From the NCBI GenBank assembly GCA_047967505.1, contig CM106540.1: a DNA stretch of 64,000 nt. One strand, 5' to 3'. Source of the DNA: Dipteris shenzhenensis. Taxonomy: Eukaryota; Polypodiophyta; Polypodiopsida; Gleicheniales. Positions 54,035 to 64,000 of this stretch are shown here, piece after piece. A program made the position numbers and the translations under genes. Every line of letters starts with the position of its first letter. Within the stretch, counting starts at the first letter, position 1. Below the pieces are notes generated by a model. The model worked only from the letters and a program-made list of their open reading frames with translations, ran no database searches and was not told the origin of the DNA.

Positions 54035-54887
54035 CACTTTCTTTTTTCGAAAAATCCATGTAATTTTATATTACAAGAGGCTGTCCCCAAAGTGGAGAGC
54101 AGCAAAATACAAGATCAGAAAATTTCATTGTAAGACAAGTAAACAGTGCAATCTATCTGACGAACAGACAGGCAACCATAAAAGGATTGCTTGAGCGACA
54201 TGCGGAAATAATAGAACATGGAAGAAGTAGGCCCTCTAAAGACTATGTGGTTCATGTCCTCCCAAAGAGTCCAAAATGCCCCATATCGGACCCATGTACA
54301 AAAAAGATCAAACTCCGCCCTCCGAGAAGTCATGAGTAACAAGACAAGTCCAAAAAAGATGGAGCAAGGATCCCTTGGAGCCAAACATTTGTGACATAGA
54401 GTAGGAGCAATATGTCTACATGCCAAGAGTTGGCCGAAAGGAATAACACCAAGTATCACTCTCCATAGAAAAACTTGTTGACGAAGAGAGTTTGCAGGAC
54501 CAAAGCTGCTACAATCTTTTACGCCACCATTTGGCGTTATGATTGAAGGACCAAAGGTGATTTCCATGATGTCAAATCCAAGGAGGAGGCATTGAGACCC
54601 TGTACAAACCAGCCACTGAGATATTGGCCAAGCGCAAGGGGCAAGTAGCAAAACCCTGGCCACGTAAGGTTCAATCAGTGAGGCGATACATAAGCTCCAA
54701 CCTGGGTACCGGTGAAACATCTGAGAAAGATAGTGCCAAAGGGGTCATAATACATTTTTAATCCATACTATTTGCCCGCCAAAGGAAAAGGCAAAAGTAC
54801 CATCATCGCAAAGCACATCATCAACTAAAGTAGTCCCTTTTGATGAAAGAAAATATGACCGCCTAGGTAATTTCCATCCACAGAGTC

Positions 54888-54895
<8 letters not shown>
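54035..54895 (-). pseudogene. LINE C-terminal fragment with RT zinc-binding domain (zf-RVT)
   Basis: A 201-codon minus-strand frame (54,720-54,115) contains SLRQQVFLWRVILGVIPFGQ, then LACRHIAPTLCHKCLAPRDP and FDLFCTWVRYGAFWTLWEDM followed by NHIVFRG. This is the zinc-binding domain after the RT of plant L1-type LINEs (FLWR...L.T...L......CP.C...E...H.F..C...W). Part of the expected second zinc half is altered (DPCSIFFGLV). In-frame similarity continues upstream to about 54,895, where a (CA)n tract starts. RT itself is absent. Sits in the 6-kb IleRS intron, same strand as the gene. Confidence 0.65.

Positions 54896-54923
<28 letters not shown>
54891..54923. repeat. (AC)n microsatellite
   Basis: About 33 bp of perfect AC dinucleotides at the upstream border of the zf-RVT fragment. 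Confidence 0.95.
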
Positions 54924-54927
<4 letters not shown>

Positions 54928-55093
54928 CTTTATTTTACACCCGTCACACCCACAGCACTGCTCTAGAATGCTTCTCTAATACTCACATCACAATCCTTTT
55001 ACATTCAATCTTCAGAATAGATAGTACTTATGGTCATAGTTGTCTTCAACACTACGATTGAATATTCCATCTAGAAATGAAGAGGGTATGTCA

Positions 55094-55346
55094 TGTTAGA
55101 AAAAATATATTATTACGGCAAAGGCCAATGTACTAGTTAGTTAGAAGGGAACACTTTTTCCTTCTAACTTTTCCCCTAACCGTAATTAGTGGTTGAGATA
55201 GCAGTACAATCAGGTTTGACTCACCCATGGCTTACCCTAGGGTGTTAGGAGTTTGTCATGTTGACAGCCCTCTTGTACCATTCTTGCAATCTCATGCAGC
55301 TGAGAGCTCCATGTTTTTTAGCTCTCTCCATATCCAAACTCTCACA
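55094..55346 (+). repeat. Copia-4 5' LTR, 253 bp
   Basis: TG...CA ends. Shares TGTTAGAA, GGCCAATGTA, CCTAACCGTAATTAGTGG-like and CTCTCACA blocks with the Copia-1 3' LTR. Confidence 0.8.
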
Positions 55347-56489
55347 TTTAGTATCAAGGCAGGCTGCCCCCTACTCCCACACATCCCTCTGCTCCTGCAC
55401 CCTTGGGGACAATTTCTAAAGAGAGCTCGATTTTTGTCGCAAAAACCACTGCTGTCCAGCTCGTTTTTTATCAACCACCCTGTTTTTTTCACTTGGCATG
55501 CTCCTGGAACCTTCCTAGAGCAGGGCGCTTCAGCTTTGGAGCTGTTCACCTCATTTTAGGGTGATTTTGGAGCTGATTTCAACGTGTTCTTGCTGGTTTC
55601 TACCAGCCATCACCACTAGGGCCCTAAGCACCTCTTCTAGAAGCTCTCTTGGAGTTAGTTTTGACCAAAACAACCACTCCTTTTAGTGGATTTCTGCTCT
55701 ACAGCGACTGGTTATGATCTGGTTCCCTAATTTTTGCTTCGATTGCTCCTAGTTTAGGGACATATTTGAACTTGTTGGTACCATCCCTAGCTTGTGTAGC
55801 TGTTTGAAGTCTAAAACAGAGAGGTCTTTTTGGCTGCAATATAGCATTATTTCGACCGGTTTTGGAACACTCTAGCTAATTCACCTATCTTTAAAGACAT
55901 ATCTTTTCTGTTTGGACGCGCTCTTTCTTGATTTTTGACTGAGGAATGTGTATTAAGTTTACATACCAGCTCTGATTTTTACTGTTCCAGCTGTGACAGA
56001 GGTTGAATAAACTCTGTTCTTGCTAGTGCAAAACTCTATCAGAGGGGGGGAGTTTAGCCTCTATTTTGGCAAAAAAACAGTCCATCTTTGGATTCGAGGT
56101 GATCTTTGGTGCTGTAAATCAGAGATCAACACCTGGTAAAATTTGAGTCACTCCTTAGCTTGCCTTTGGACTTCTGCTTCCATCTCCTTTGCTCGCATTT
56201 GTAGGCCTCGTGCCTTGGGGAATCTTCTTTTCAGGTACACTCAGAAGTCAATGGGCACTTCTTTGTTTCAGCCAAGCATTGGCTTGCTTTGGGCAGATTT
56301 GATTCTTTTTAAAACTGTTTAAATAATCCTTTTCAAGCTGCATTTGCCTAGCCAATTATTGGCTTGTGGAACAGTGTTTTGTTGTGGTTGCAGTACAATT
56401 CATAGCACTTGAATATTTGTGACTGTTTGTGAATTCATCTTTGAAGATGACAATAAAATCACAATAGAATCCATGGGATGCTTATGGAG

Positions 56490-57620
56490 TTATGGCCGGG
56501 GAGGATAAATTGGATGGCACCGATTATTCTCTGTGGAGCTTTATGGTGAAAAATCTTTTGGTTGCAAAGAATCTATGAGGTTATAATAGAGATGAAGATG
56601 CCCGACCAAGCCATCATTGCTCTTGGTACACCTCAGCAAGAGGTGTGCTAGGTGGACAACAAGCTCACACGAGGCTAATTGTATCAGTTGCCCTGGTGCC
56701 CCTACACAGGGTCAGAGGAGATGGGATGCTAGAGACGCCTAGGCTCTCTCACTCATTGCCTGTTCTGTTAAGAGGTTCCTCATACCTCATATCCGCTCGT
56801 CTGAGACTTCCAAGCAAGCTTACATTGGAAAATGTGTATCATGCAAGGAGTAAAGCCAGGGTCTCTTTCTTGAAAAGAGAACTTGATAGCATCGAGATGC
56901 TGCAAGGTGACTCAATGCCAGATCATTTGACTAAGATCCAGGAATTTAGAGAACAGATATTGAACATCAATGAATTCATTCCTGATAGTCAGCTTATATC
57001 TACCAACTCTGAATTCTTTGCCAAAGATGTTTTTGAATTTTCATACTTGTCCATGAGGGGTAGCACAGTTCCACTCACTTTTCAGGAGCTTGTGGGGCTG
57101 TTATGGTGCAAAAGAATAGACAATGAAAAATATGTCTGTTAAGGGAAATGTTGATGATCATGCCTTGTTGGCTAAAGCAAAAAATTAATCCTCACTTTGG
57201 TGGCTCTTAGTCCAGCACAAATTCACTTCAGCCATCAAAGAAATTTTCAGAAAATGCAAGTCAGCAAAAAAAAAAGAGGGTAAAATGCCATTATCACAAG
57301 AAGCATTCAGGAAAAGGTTGGAGAAAGGGGAAAAAAATTGGTGTGTCCGTTTTAGACTCAAATACATCAGATGCAAACAAGGGTAGTGCATCACTAACCT
57401 TGTTATAGAAGATTGGTCTTGTTTGGTTTGCAGTTATGAAGCCACCCATGAGGTTGCCTCACTCAATATTAGTGATGCCTCAAATAATGTATGATTATTT
57501 GATAGTGGTGCTTCCAGACACATTACTTCGAGGAAGTATGTATTTGTGAATTTGCAACCTTCTCCTGATGGCAAAAGAGTGCCTTGTGCCAGCAATTCTC
57601 CATATCCTGTAGTTAAAACT
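56490..57620 (+). pseudogene. Copia-4 gag and protease, decayed
   Basis: Reads MAGEDKLDGTDYSLWSFMVK, then NLLVAKNL-stop. After frame changes it reads ARVSFLKRELDSIEMLQGDS and DHLTKIQEFREQILNINEFI (gag UBN2 core). A variant knuckle KCHYHKKHSGKGW follows near 57,280 (Cys-His type rather than CCHC). The protease segment LFDSGASRHITSRKYVF lies near 57,500, with the catalytic DSGA intact. Several stops interrupt it, including one just before LFDSG. The sequence degenerates after 57,620. Confidence 0.7.
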
Positions 57621-57916
57621 ACCTAGTACTAGCCTACAAGGCCATACCGGGGACTAAACCGAATATTAAGTATACAGTTCTTTAGTTTGATGATTCTCAT
57701 TTGACTCTAATTAGGTAGACTGAAGAAAAAATGGCATCATATGACAACACCGTGCAATTCAATTTCAAAACTTACTTGACCCCTGACATTATTTTTAAAT
57801 TGATACAATCAGATTATACCAAATCAGATGCATTCTCGCCTTAAAAAATGCCATGCCTCTGTTCCCAATCCAAATAAGTCAATCAGCACCAGAAAAAGAA
57901 ACCAAAGCTTACATAC

Positions 57917-58048
57917 CTGAGTCAAACCATACGTCCATAGTATCAGTACCCTTGACATAATTAGCAGCCTCATTCCGATATTCTTCTGGTAGAAGATCTT
58001 CAATAGACATGTACCACCAGGCATCGCTCCCCTTGTGCTGTATTATAG
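57917..58048 (-). CDS. OVA2: IleRS exon b
   Basis: Acceptor ATGATAG, donor GTATGT. It reads IIQHKGSDAWWYMSIEDLLP through VKGTDTMDVWFDSG. I chose this acceptor over a later CAG because only it restores the frame from exon a (codon TCT across the junction). 132 bp, separated from exon a by a 219-bp intron. Confidence 0.92.
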
Positions 58049-58267
58049 CTATCATTTGCAGCCAGACCATCCAAAAACATATAGCCACAAAAGCCTATTA
58101 AACTTAATTGGTATGTTACTAACTTATCTTATTTATTTGTACCATAAATTGATGACAGATTGGGGCTTGACTAATCTAAACTTAGTGGGTAATATTTCTG
58201 CAATAAACATGTTATATTTGACAAAATAGGTTAAGTAGAGATGATGGAGAAACTCCAATTTCCTTAC

Positions 58268-58415
58268 ACTGGATATGGCGGATGGTTTTCTCATTCATCA
58301 GAGGTTCACCAGTTTGCACTTTATAGAATACTGGTATAGGTACTCCCCAAGTCCTTTGCCTTGAAATACACCAATCTGAGCGTCCAGCAACCATAGATGT
58401 GATACGGTTCTCACC
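58268..58415 (-). CDS. OVA2: IleRS exon a (catalytic core, first exon in view)
   Basis: Acceptor TGCTGCAG at the right edge, donor GTAAGG at the left. It reads [20 protein letters not shown], then [10 protein letters not shown] and [10 protein letters not shown], 49 codons plus one base. The [18 protein letters not shown] block is among the most conserved parts of class I IleRS. The upstream intron is at least 5.6 kb and contains LINE and Gypsy fragments. Confidence 0.93.
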
Positions 58416-58466
58416 CTGCAGCATTGAGCAAACGTGTGTTCATGTATGTCTGTACATACATGCATA

Positions 58467-58468
<2 letters not shown>

Positions 58469-58506
<38 letters not shown>

Positions 58507-58538
58507 CCAACCTAGCACAGCAGCCCCCCCCCCCCCCC
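58469..58538. repeat. (TC)n tract followed by a C run
   Basis: A 35-bp (TC)n at 58,469-58,503 and 15 C at 58,524-58,538, immediately upstream of the plus-strand LINE H. The same (CT)n-Cn arrangement precedes LINE E at 33,353-33,390. Confidence 0.95.
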
Positions 58539-58705
58539 ACCAAGCAAAAAAGCAAAAAATTCCCATCTCCCAACCCTTCCAGCCTCCCCGTGTGCCCCAC
58601 CCTCGCATCTCCTAGCCGTTCCAGCCCCCCGTCATCCCCCAACTCTCCCCTCTGTTGCAATCCTTCCCCAGCTCATTCCTCACCCTCCCCAACCCTCGTA
58701 GATCA

Positions 58706-59433
58706 TCTCCTAGCCCCTCAGCCCTCTCTATTTGGCCTCTACATCGACGAGCTCGAGACCACCATCAGGACACTCGGAGGTGCAGGCTGCTCTCTTGCGG
58801 AGGCTGTCATCCAAATTCTCCTATACGCACACCATGTAGTACTACTATCCTCTTCTGCTACTGGTCTTCAGCGACACCTGGATGGACTTCAGGTCTTCTG
58901 TGATACACATGACTTGAAGGTCAACCTTGGGAAAACCAAGGTGATGATCTTCAACACTTCCAGACCCGCTATGCACCGAGAGCAATTCCTCTTCGCCGGC
59001 GACCCTGTTGAGATAGTTGACTCTTACACATACTTGGGCGTTGTCTTCTCAGGCCCGATCTTCACGATGCGCCCGGCCATGCAGGCCAGGATCAGTCGGG
59101 GATACGCCGCTCTTGCCAGGCTGGAGCGACAGTGCTACCACTCCCACTTCCAGGACCCGCGGACCAAGTCTCTCCTTTTTTATTCTTTGGTCTGCCCAGC
59201 AGGCATGTACGGTAGCCCTTGGTGGGGAGTCGACCTTTCAGACACAGAGTGGGCTCGAGTCGAGCATGTTTGCTCGGATGATCCACAGCAAATCATCGGT
59301 ACCACACCAGATCATTCTAGCAGAGTTCGGCGCCTCACCCCTACAGCTTGATGCGGCTTTTCAGGCTATCACCTATCTCCACAGAGTAAGGGATTTCAGC
59401 TCCTCCGCCGACGGTCACCTCTGCCTACCTTGA
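58706..59433 (+). pseudogene. LINE H reverse transcriptase with YAHH in place of YADD
   Basis: Reads LFGLYIDELETTIRTLGGAG, then ILLYAHHVVLLSSS. Both catalytic Asp codons of the YADD box are His (58,830-58,835: CAC CAT), whereas LINE A has ADD. It continues VNLGKTKVMIFNTSRPAMHR, SYTYLGVVFSGPIFTM and HHIIL/HQIILAEFGASPLQLD after a frameshift near 59,275. The first frame ends at a TGA at 59,349-59,351. Polymerase activity is impossible even apart from the frameshift. Confidence 0.8.
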
Positions 59434-59538
59434 CTAGCCCTATCCTCCTCTATGGCCTTATCCGTTGATGGGGACCAATGATGCTGGTATAGTCGTCTTT
59501 CCAGTTGGTTCACCCGACTGGGCCTCGACTTAGACCGG

Positions 59539-60138
59539 TTGCCTCCTTTTCAGTACAGCCTCGACGCTCCACCATCTCCCCTCTCCCCCACTGACCAAGA
59601 GGTCAACCGGCTCATTCGAGCGGATCTCCTCCAGCTCCACACCTGGCGGACATGGTTTCTTCACTCCGAGCTTCCTGTGAAGCTCGACTTCTACCGCCGA
59701 CAGTGCCTCCAGATCTCACAGGAGGGCTTCATCACACCTCCAGGTTACACACAGCTTCATCTACCACATGCGCTCCGGATCTCCCTCGGTCAGTTTAGGA
59801 TCTCATCACACCGATTACGGATCGAGAGCGGACGTGCAGAGGGTATCCCACGAGAGGACCGCCTTTGCCCACTTTGCGACTTGCAGGAGATCGAGTCGGA
59901 GGAGCACTTTGCTTTCAGATGTCCTATCTATTATGCCATTCGAGGCCGGTACCACTGTCTCTTCCGCGATGGATTCGACTCCCTCCCACACATGCCGCAG
60001 TTCCCGGATCAGCGATGCCTAGCCGCTTTCTTACATGAGATGACTCGCCACCGAGATACCTCTCTCCGAGCACGGCGACACGAGCAGCACACACAGCGTG
60101 AGGACACCCGGCGGCCTATCACTGATTTCTTCCAGTGA
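59539..60138 (+). CDS. LINE H C-terminal domain with zinc knuckle
   Basis: A clean 199-codon frame. Reads HTWRTWFLHSELPVKLDFYR, then HALRISLGQFRISSHRLRIE, and the knuckle RLCPLCDLQEIESEEHFAFR followed by CPIYYAIRGRYH (C-x2-C-x10-H-x3-C). It ends PITDFFQ. This C-terminal module is common to LINE A, B, G and H here and probably binds element RNA. It is the best preserved part of this copy. The ATG at 59,539 is only the first Met; the frame is the end of ORF2. Confidence 0.7.
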   Translation: MPPFQYSLDAPPSPLSPTDQEVNRLIRADLLQLHTWRTWFLHSELPVKLDFYRRQCLQISQEGFITPPGYTQLHLPHALRISLGQFRISSHRLRIESGRAEGIPREDRLCPLCDLQEIESEEHFAFRCPIYYAIRGRYHCLFRDGFDSLPHMPQFPDQRCLAAFLHEMTRHRDTSLRARRHEQHTQREDTRRPITDFFQ

Positions 60139-60690
60139 CAGGATACCTCTCCTCAGTCTAGTCGACGACGCGGACGTGAGCAAGAGCCAGAGCCACGACA
60201 GCTGCGCCAGCGGACAGACTCACACATCCGGGTCCATGACATCTCGTCTCTGCTCTCTGCCCGCCCCACCGGGGTTACTGTTGCCCTCATCCACAGGGCC
60301 ACCCGCCACCCCCGACGACTGAGCTCGACTAGGCCGCGTGACATCAGAGGCCAATCATCTATCGCAGGGTTTTTTCCGACCTCCCATTTGACGGCCCCTC
60401 TATGATTGGTCTCTGACGATCACCACCTGCACATGTATACTGTATCTCCCCCCTCTGCCCCATTTTTGGTGCCCCCCCCTTCTTTTTTGTATCATATGGA
60501 GGTAGACACATTTTTTTTGTATCAGGACTAGACACACCGTCCTTCATAACCTCTTTTTTGTAGAAACGGCTGGCTGGCCCGTTTTAAGACCGCCACCGTT
60601 ATGCTCATTGTATCAGTTATCTTTAGTCTCATAGACCTTCACGGTCTCCCGAAGACTTTAATAAACTTTCTTTCTTTCTTTCTCCCCCTC
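60139..60690 (+). other. LINE H 3' UTR
   Basis: Contains CTCATAGACCTTCACGGTCT, CCCGAAGACTTTAATAAAC and a (CTTT)n tract (60,666-60,683). The CTCATAGRCC...GGYCTCC..AAGAC phrase is shared with LINE D and LINE E tails. Confidence 0.65.
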
Positions 60691-61110
60691 TTAACACATC
60701 TTGTTGTGCTTCCACTCTCCTCAACTCAAAGAGACCCCGGCTCTCCCCTCTACATTTTCTGCAGCCCTCTAGCATTCTCTCATTCTCTAATCACTTGCCC
60801 CTTTCTGCATGGGAAAATTTGCTCACCTTTTGGGCAACGAGTGATCAAATACCTTCGAAAAATGCATGAAACTCCATTGTTAATGAGCAATCAAATCAAG
60901 CAAAGCCGTAGATCATGCTACATTACTTGAATCAGTAAATAAGAAGCCAACTCCATATAAAAGACTACTAATTAGTTTTTCTGGTAGGTACAACTCAAAA
61001 GCTTTCCAAAAACAGGTTCGGTAACATACATCCCACACTCGCTAGTAAATATCATTATTGCTGAGATTTTCAGACAAGAGGTTGGCCATTGGCAACAGCT
61101 AGCAGCTCTG
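60691..61110. other. Spacer, nothing recognised
   Basis: No coding similarity and no IleRS exon seen on the minus strand here. Confidence 0.5.
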
Positions 61111-63130
61111 CAAGTGAAAGAGCAGATTACGTAAAGAGCGGAAAGATTTTCTTAATCAGTTTGGAGAGTGCTTTTTTGACTCATTGCCAGGTGAACTTCA
61201 GCCTGAGAGGCCTGAGGATCATCCGATTGATATAGTGCCAGGCAGTAGTCCACCAAACAGGGCACCTTATAGGGTGAGTCCAGCTCAACAAGAAGAAATC
61301 ATGAGCCAAGTGAAGGATCTTTTATAGAAGAGGATTCAGCACTGTTCTTCCCCTTGCTGTTCACAAGTTCTAGTAGTGCAAAATAGCGATGGTTCTTGGA
61401 GAATGTGCATTGACTATCCTGCACTGAACAAGATCACCATCAAAAACAGATTTCCTATTCCAAGATAGATGATATCTTGGATAGATTGGAGGCGTAAGCT
61501 ATCTTCAGTCGCATAGATATCAAGAGTCGGTATCATCAGAAATGCATTCATCCAGAGGATGTGTCCAAGACAGAGCCTTTAGGACCAGCTTTGGGTTGTA
61601 TGAGTTCTTGGTTATGCCATTTGGGCTTACGAATGCTCCTGCCACCTTTAACCGGATGATGGACAAAATCTTCCGGGAGCATAGATCTTTTGTGGGCACT
61701 TTCTTCAATGACATGATAGTGTATTCAAAAGATGAGCCAGAGCACAAGAAGCATCTAGCAGTAGTATTTGCAGAACTCAACAAACATAGGCTGATTGTAA
61801 ATGCAAAGAAGAGTGAATTCTTTATGCATAAAATTCACTTTCTGGGATACATTGTCTCTAAGGATGAAGAGCGCATGGATCCCGCTAAGATTGAAGAAAT
61901 TCGTAATTTGCCACAGCTGAAAAATGTACATGAAGTACAAAGTTTTATGGGCTTATGTTCGTACTACAAGCGGTTCATACGCCATTTCGCTGAAATTGCT
62001 TCACCTCTCTACACAATGCAGAAGAAGGGAGCATCCTTCGTATGTGCTGAGAATCAGATTGCAGCATTTGAGATGCTTAAAGACAAGCTTAGTGTTGATC
62101 TTACCAGATCTCCGGAAAGCTTTTAATGTCCAGGCTGATGCTTGTGGGAGAATGGCCTTGGAGCAGCCATTATGCAGGAAGGACAAGTAGTGGCCTATGA
62201 GAGTAGCGTTGGGCCAATTTCTCATCTATATTTTACTTCCAGATAGTACATGTGAAAGGTTAAAAGAACGTAGTGGCCGATGCATGGTCAAGGAAGCCTC
62301 AGGTTTCCGCAGTAACCATTGCTTACCACAGTGAGTTGGACGCAATGAAGGACTAGTATCTCAGGATGAGGATTTCTCTAGGATTTATGACCAGCTATCT
62401 AATACAGTGGCATGACCATTATACCTTCAGAGATGGCTTTATGATGATGCATGGATGCCTTTGTGTCACAAAGCAGTTAAGGTCAAAGGTCATGGTAGAA
62501 AGTCATGCTCTACCGTATGCAAGGCATAAAGGCATTGATGCCACAGTGAAAGCAGTGAAGCAATTTTTCTATTGTCCAGATTTGAGACAGGATGTGGACG
62601 CCTTTGTCAGAACATGCATCACTTGCCAGAAGGTCAAGTTTGACTGGCAGAAGACACCTGGATTGTTGCAGCCATTGCCGATCCCAGATAGACCGTGGGA
62701 GAGCATTGCCATGGATTTCATATTTGATCTTCCCAGGACACCTACGGGGAATGATGGCCTCTAGAGTATTATACGCTGATTCAGCAAGTAGGCACACTTC
62801 ATTCCAGTGAGGAAGAAAATTACAGCAGATCACATGGCAAGGTTGTTCAGGTAGAACATTTTCAAATGTCATGGGATGCATCAATCTATCGTGAGTGACA
62901 GAGATTCGAGTATGACGAGTCTCTTTTGGAGAGGGCTCTTCTCATCCTTAGTCAGATGGGCAGTCCAAAGAGGCTAATTCCACTCCTCTTGACTTGCTGA
63001 AATGTTATATGTATGAGCATAAGACACAATGGGAGCAGTATCTGCTCTTAGTGGAATTTCCTTATAACAATACTGTGCATACCGGAAATAGCAGAAGGGA
63101 TCACGAAAGTCCTGCCTATCTTGCATGATA
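61110..63130 (+). pseudogene. Gypsy (Ty3) pol fragment: RT, RNase H start, integrase zinc finger
   Basis: Reads HPIDIVPGSSPPNRAPYRVS, GSWRMCIDYPALNKITIKNR and FPIPR. After a frame change it reads FGLYEFLVMPFGLTNAPATF (open 61,542-62,126). The catalytic box is FFNDMIVYSK, where F.DD is expected; Asn (61,707-61,709) replaces the first Asp. HFLGYIVS and SFMGLCSYYKRFIRHFAEIA follow. A deletion removes most of RNase H. The integrase H2C2 finger HALPYARHKGIDATVKAVKQ followed by CITCQK and the core start SIAMDFIFDLP lie at 62,500-62,760. The last readable part is WEQYLLLVEFPYNNTVHTG near 63,060. No LTR found. Dead. Confidence 0.8.
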
Positions 63131-63560
63131 AGTATGTTGAAAGCATGGATGTGGCATATAAGGAGATCAAACAAGCTCTCCAAAACACTCACTTTTTCTC
63201 CTTCCTTAAATTCTCTAACGGATCTATTTTCATCCGCATACGCCTTAGCTCTATCCATAGCTTTGCGGATGTTAGCTCTCGCAAGTGCTAGCATCTCCCG
63301 CATCTAAACCACATAGTTTGCGGCACTAGGCACTTTCTGAGGTACTGCAACTGTAGTTGGATTCGCTGGTCTATAACCATAGTTCAGCTCAAACGGACTG
63401 AACCCTGTAGAGGAATGTTTTCTATCATTGTAGGCAAATTCTAACAATGGCAACCACTTGTCCCATGTATGTTGTCTCAATGACACATATGCTCTAAGCA
63501 TATCCTCTAAAATTTGGTTGATTCTTTCCGTCTGACCATCAACCGGAACCCACTGGTATG
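63130..63560 (-). pseudogene. Gypsy integrase C-terminal fragment, opposite strand
   Basis: Minus strand reads [40 protein letters not shown] and [15 protein letters not shown]. After a TAG at 63,304-63,306 it reads ANIRKAMDRAKAYADENR and FKEGEKV. This is the integrase core end and linker of a second Gypsy family. It meets the plus-strand Gypsy fragment near 63,130, so the two pol fragments converge. Confidence 0.7.
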
Positions 63561-63591
63561 CATCAGATGCCCCTGCAGGTCATGAGGCACC

Positions 63592-63999
63592 TCAGATAGA
63601 AGATGGCAGTACCAAAGGAGCGCTCAGTGGAGGAGCACTCTGGCGAGTAGGAGCACCATGTGGAGGTTGAGGAGCAGGTGCTAGACCTGTACCACCCCCC
63701 TGTCGAGGTCGAGGAGCAGCTGCTAGACCTGTACCAACCCCCTGTCGAGGCCGTGGGGCAGTAGCTGTATCAGAGGGCTTCTTGGGCCTTTTCTTCTTCC
63801 TGGGGCAATCCCTGGCAAAATGTCCAATGGTCCTGCATATCTTGTACTGGTCCTGCCTGCCTATAATCTCTACTCTCTGGCGAAAAAAGGAACCATCGGG
63901 GCGCTGGATCATAACATGATCCATTGTGAGGTTCGGATCCTTACAGAGGATCCTGACTCTCAGTACCCCATCAGCCTTGGTTGCCTCTGCTGCAGTCAA
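63592..63999 (-). pseudogene. Zinc-knuckle protein piece resembling plant LINE ORF1, runs off the right edge
   Basis: Minus-strand frame reads GVLRVRILCKDPNLTMDHVM, QRPDGSFFRQRVEIIGRQDQ and YKICRTIGHFARDCPRKKKR. It resembles the DUF4283/CCHC ORF1 of plant L1-type LINEs. The first Cys of the knuckle is Tyr, so zinc binding is impaired. A Pro/Gln-rich tail follows with two near-identical 17-residue units (PRPRQGVGTGLAAA / PRPRQGGGTGLAPA). It ends at a TAG at 63,592 and then joins chimerically to Gypsy integrase sequence. The true start is beyond the window. Confidence 0.5.
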
Positions 64000-64000
64000 C

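Larger units (their letters stand above)
55094..57620 (+). mobile_element. Copia-4, 5' half: LTR, leader, gag, protease
   Basis: LTR at 55,094-55,346 (TGTTAGAAAA to ACTCTCACA), primer-binding site TTTAGTATCAAGGCAG, a leader of about 1.1 kb, a decayed gag from 56,490 and a protease motif near 57,500. Integrase, RT and the 3' LTR are missing. The LTR length (253 bp) and its first 40 bases are close to those of Copia-1, so the two belong to one lineage. Lies in the 6-kb IleRS intron on the opposite strand. Confidence 0.8.
58540..60690 (+). mobile_element. LINE H, LINE A family, RT C-terminal half with 3' UTR
   Basis: After a Pro/Ser-rich stretch (58,540-58,705) that resembles an ORF1 N-terminus, the sequence jumps into RT motif B-C. 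It continues to the stop at 60,138 and a 3' UTR ending AGACTTTAATAAA and (CTTT)n near 60,666-60,683. Frames change near 59,280 and 59,440. 5' part of RT, endonuclease and most of ORF1 are missing. It lies upstream of IleRS exon a, on the opposite strand. Confidence 0.8.

Overview
The window is nuclear DNA of a land plant with a large, repeat-rich genome. Three things point that way: spliced GT-AG genes, a bacterial-type (organellar) aminoacyl-tRNA synthetase encoded in nuclear style, and layered plant-type Copia, Gypsy and LINE elements. A fern or gymnosperm would fit the 23-kb intron and the LINE density. That assignment is inference; nothing in the sequence names the species.

Two host genes are supported. 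The main one is the C-terminal half of an organellar isoleucyl-tRNA synthetase on the minus strand. Ten exons between 58,415 and 26,166 join with matching phases and GT-AG borders into 527 uninterrupted codons. They include the KMSKS loop and the C-terminal four-Cys zinc finger. The exons are tiny islands: about 1.6 kb of coding sequence spread over 32 kb, with one intron of 23.4 kb (27,802-51,242) and one of 6.0 kb (51,889-57,916). The N-terminal exons, including HIGH, are not in view. The second host feature is a possible last exon of an FG-repeat nucleoporin-like protein (14,821-15,128, plus strand).

Layout. 1-6,460: a decayed LINE on the minus strand (ORF1, endonuclease, RT, C-terminal zinc knuckle), split by a 1,749-bp solo LTR at 1,880-3,628 with a CTCCC target duplication. 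6,515-6,795: G-rich minisatellite and (AG)n. 7,281-9,802: remnants of a Gypsy chromovirus. 10,512-14,088: an internally deleted Copia element with intact AGATG duplications. 15.1-22.1 kb: AT-rich intergenic DNA without recognisable genes. 22.1-25.95 kb: another decayed LINE, then a Copia RNase H scrap next to the synthetase stop codon.

The 23.4-kb intron holds, left to right: a LINE of a second family, a LINE ORF1 fragment cut by a Copia LTR, a LINE 3' tail, and a composite nest. In the nest a plus-strand LINE (33.4-49.8 kb) is opened by a minus-strand LINE (34.6-36.7 kb) and by an LTR-like block (37.13-47.25 kb). That block carries a gag-only LTR element (37,322-45,841, duplication GAGAA). 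One of the LTRs of the gag-only element in turn carries a very young Copia element (39,056-45,316, duplication GAGTT, LTRs identical by eye, 1,247-codon pol open). The 6-kb intron holds a LINE C-terminal fragment and a Copia 5' half. Right of the last visible exon lie a LINE RT fragment (58.7-60.7 kb), two converging Gypsy fragments (61.1-63.56 kb) and a zinc-knuckle ORF1-like piece.

The most unusual points are: (i) the TE-swollen synthetase gene that still reads open; (ii) CGTACGG-type palindromic motifs recurring in the leaders of at least three different Copia elements and in one LTR-like block; (iii) a gag-only element that cannot move alone; (iv) LINE copies ending in (CT)n or (CTTT)n rather than poly(A); (v) repeated loss of the RT core in LINEs that keep the endonuclease and the zinc tail.
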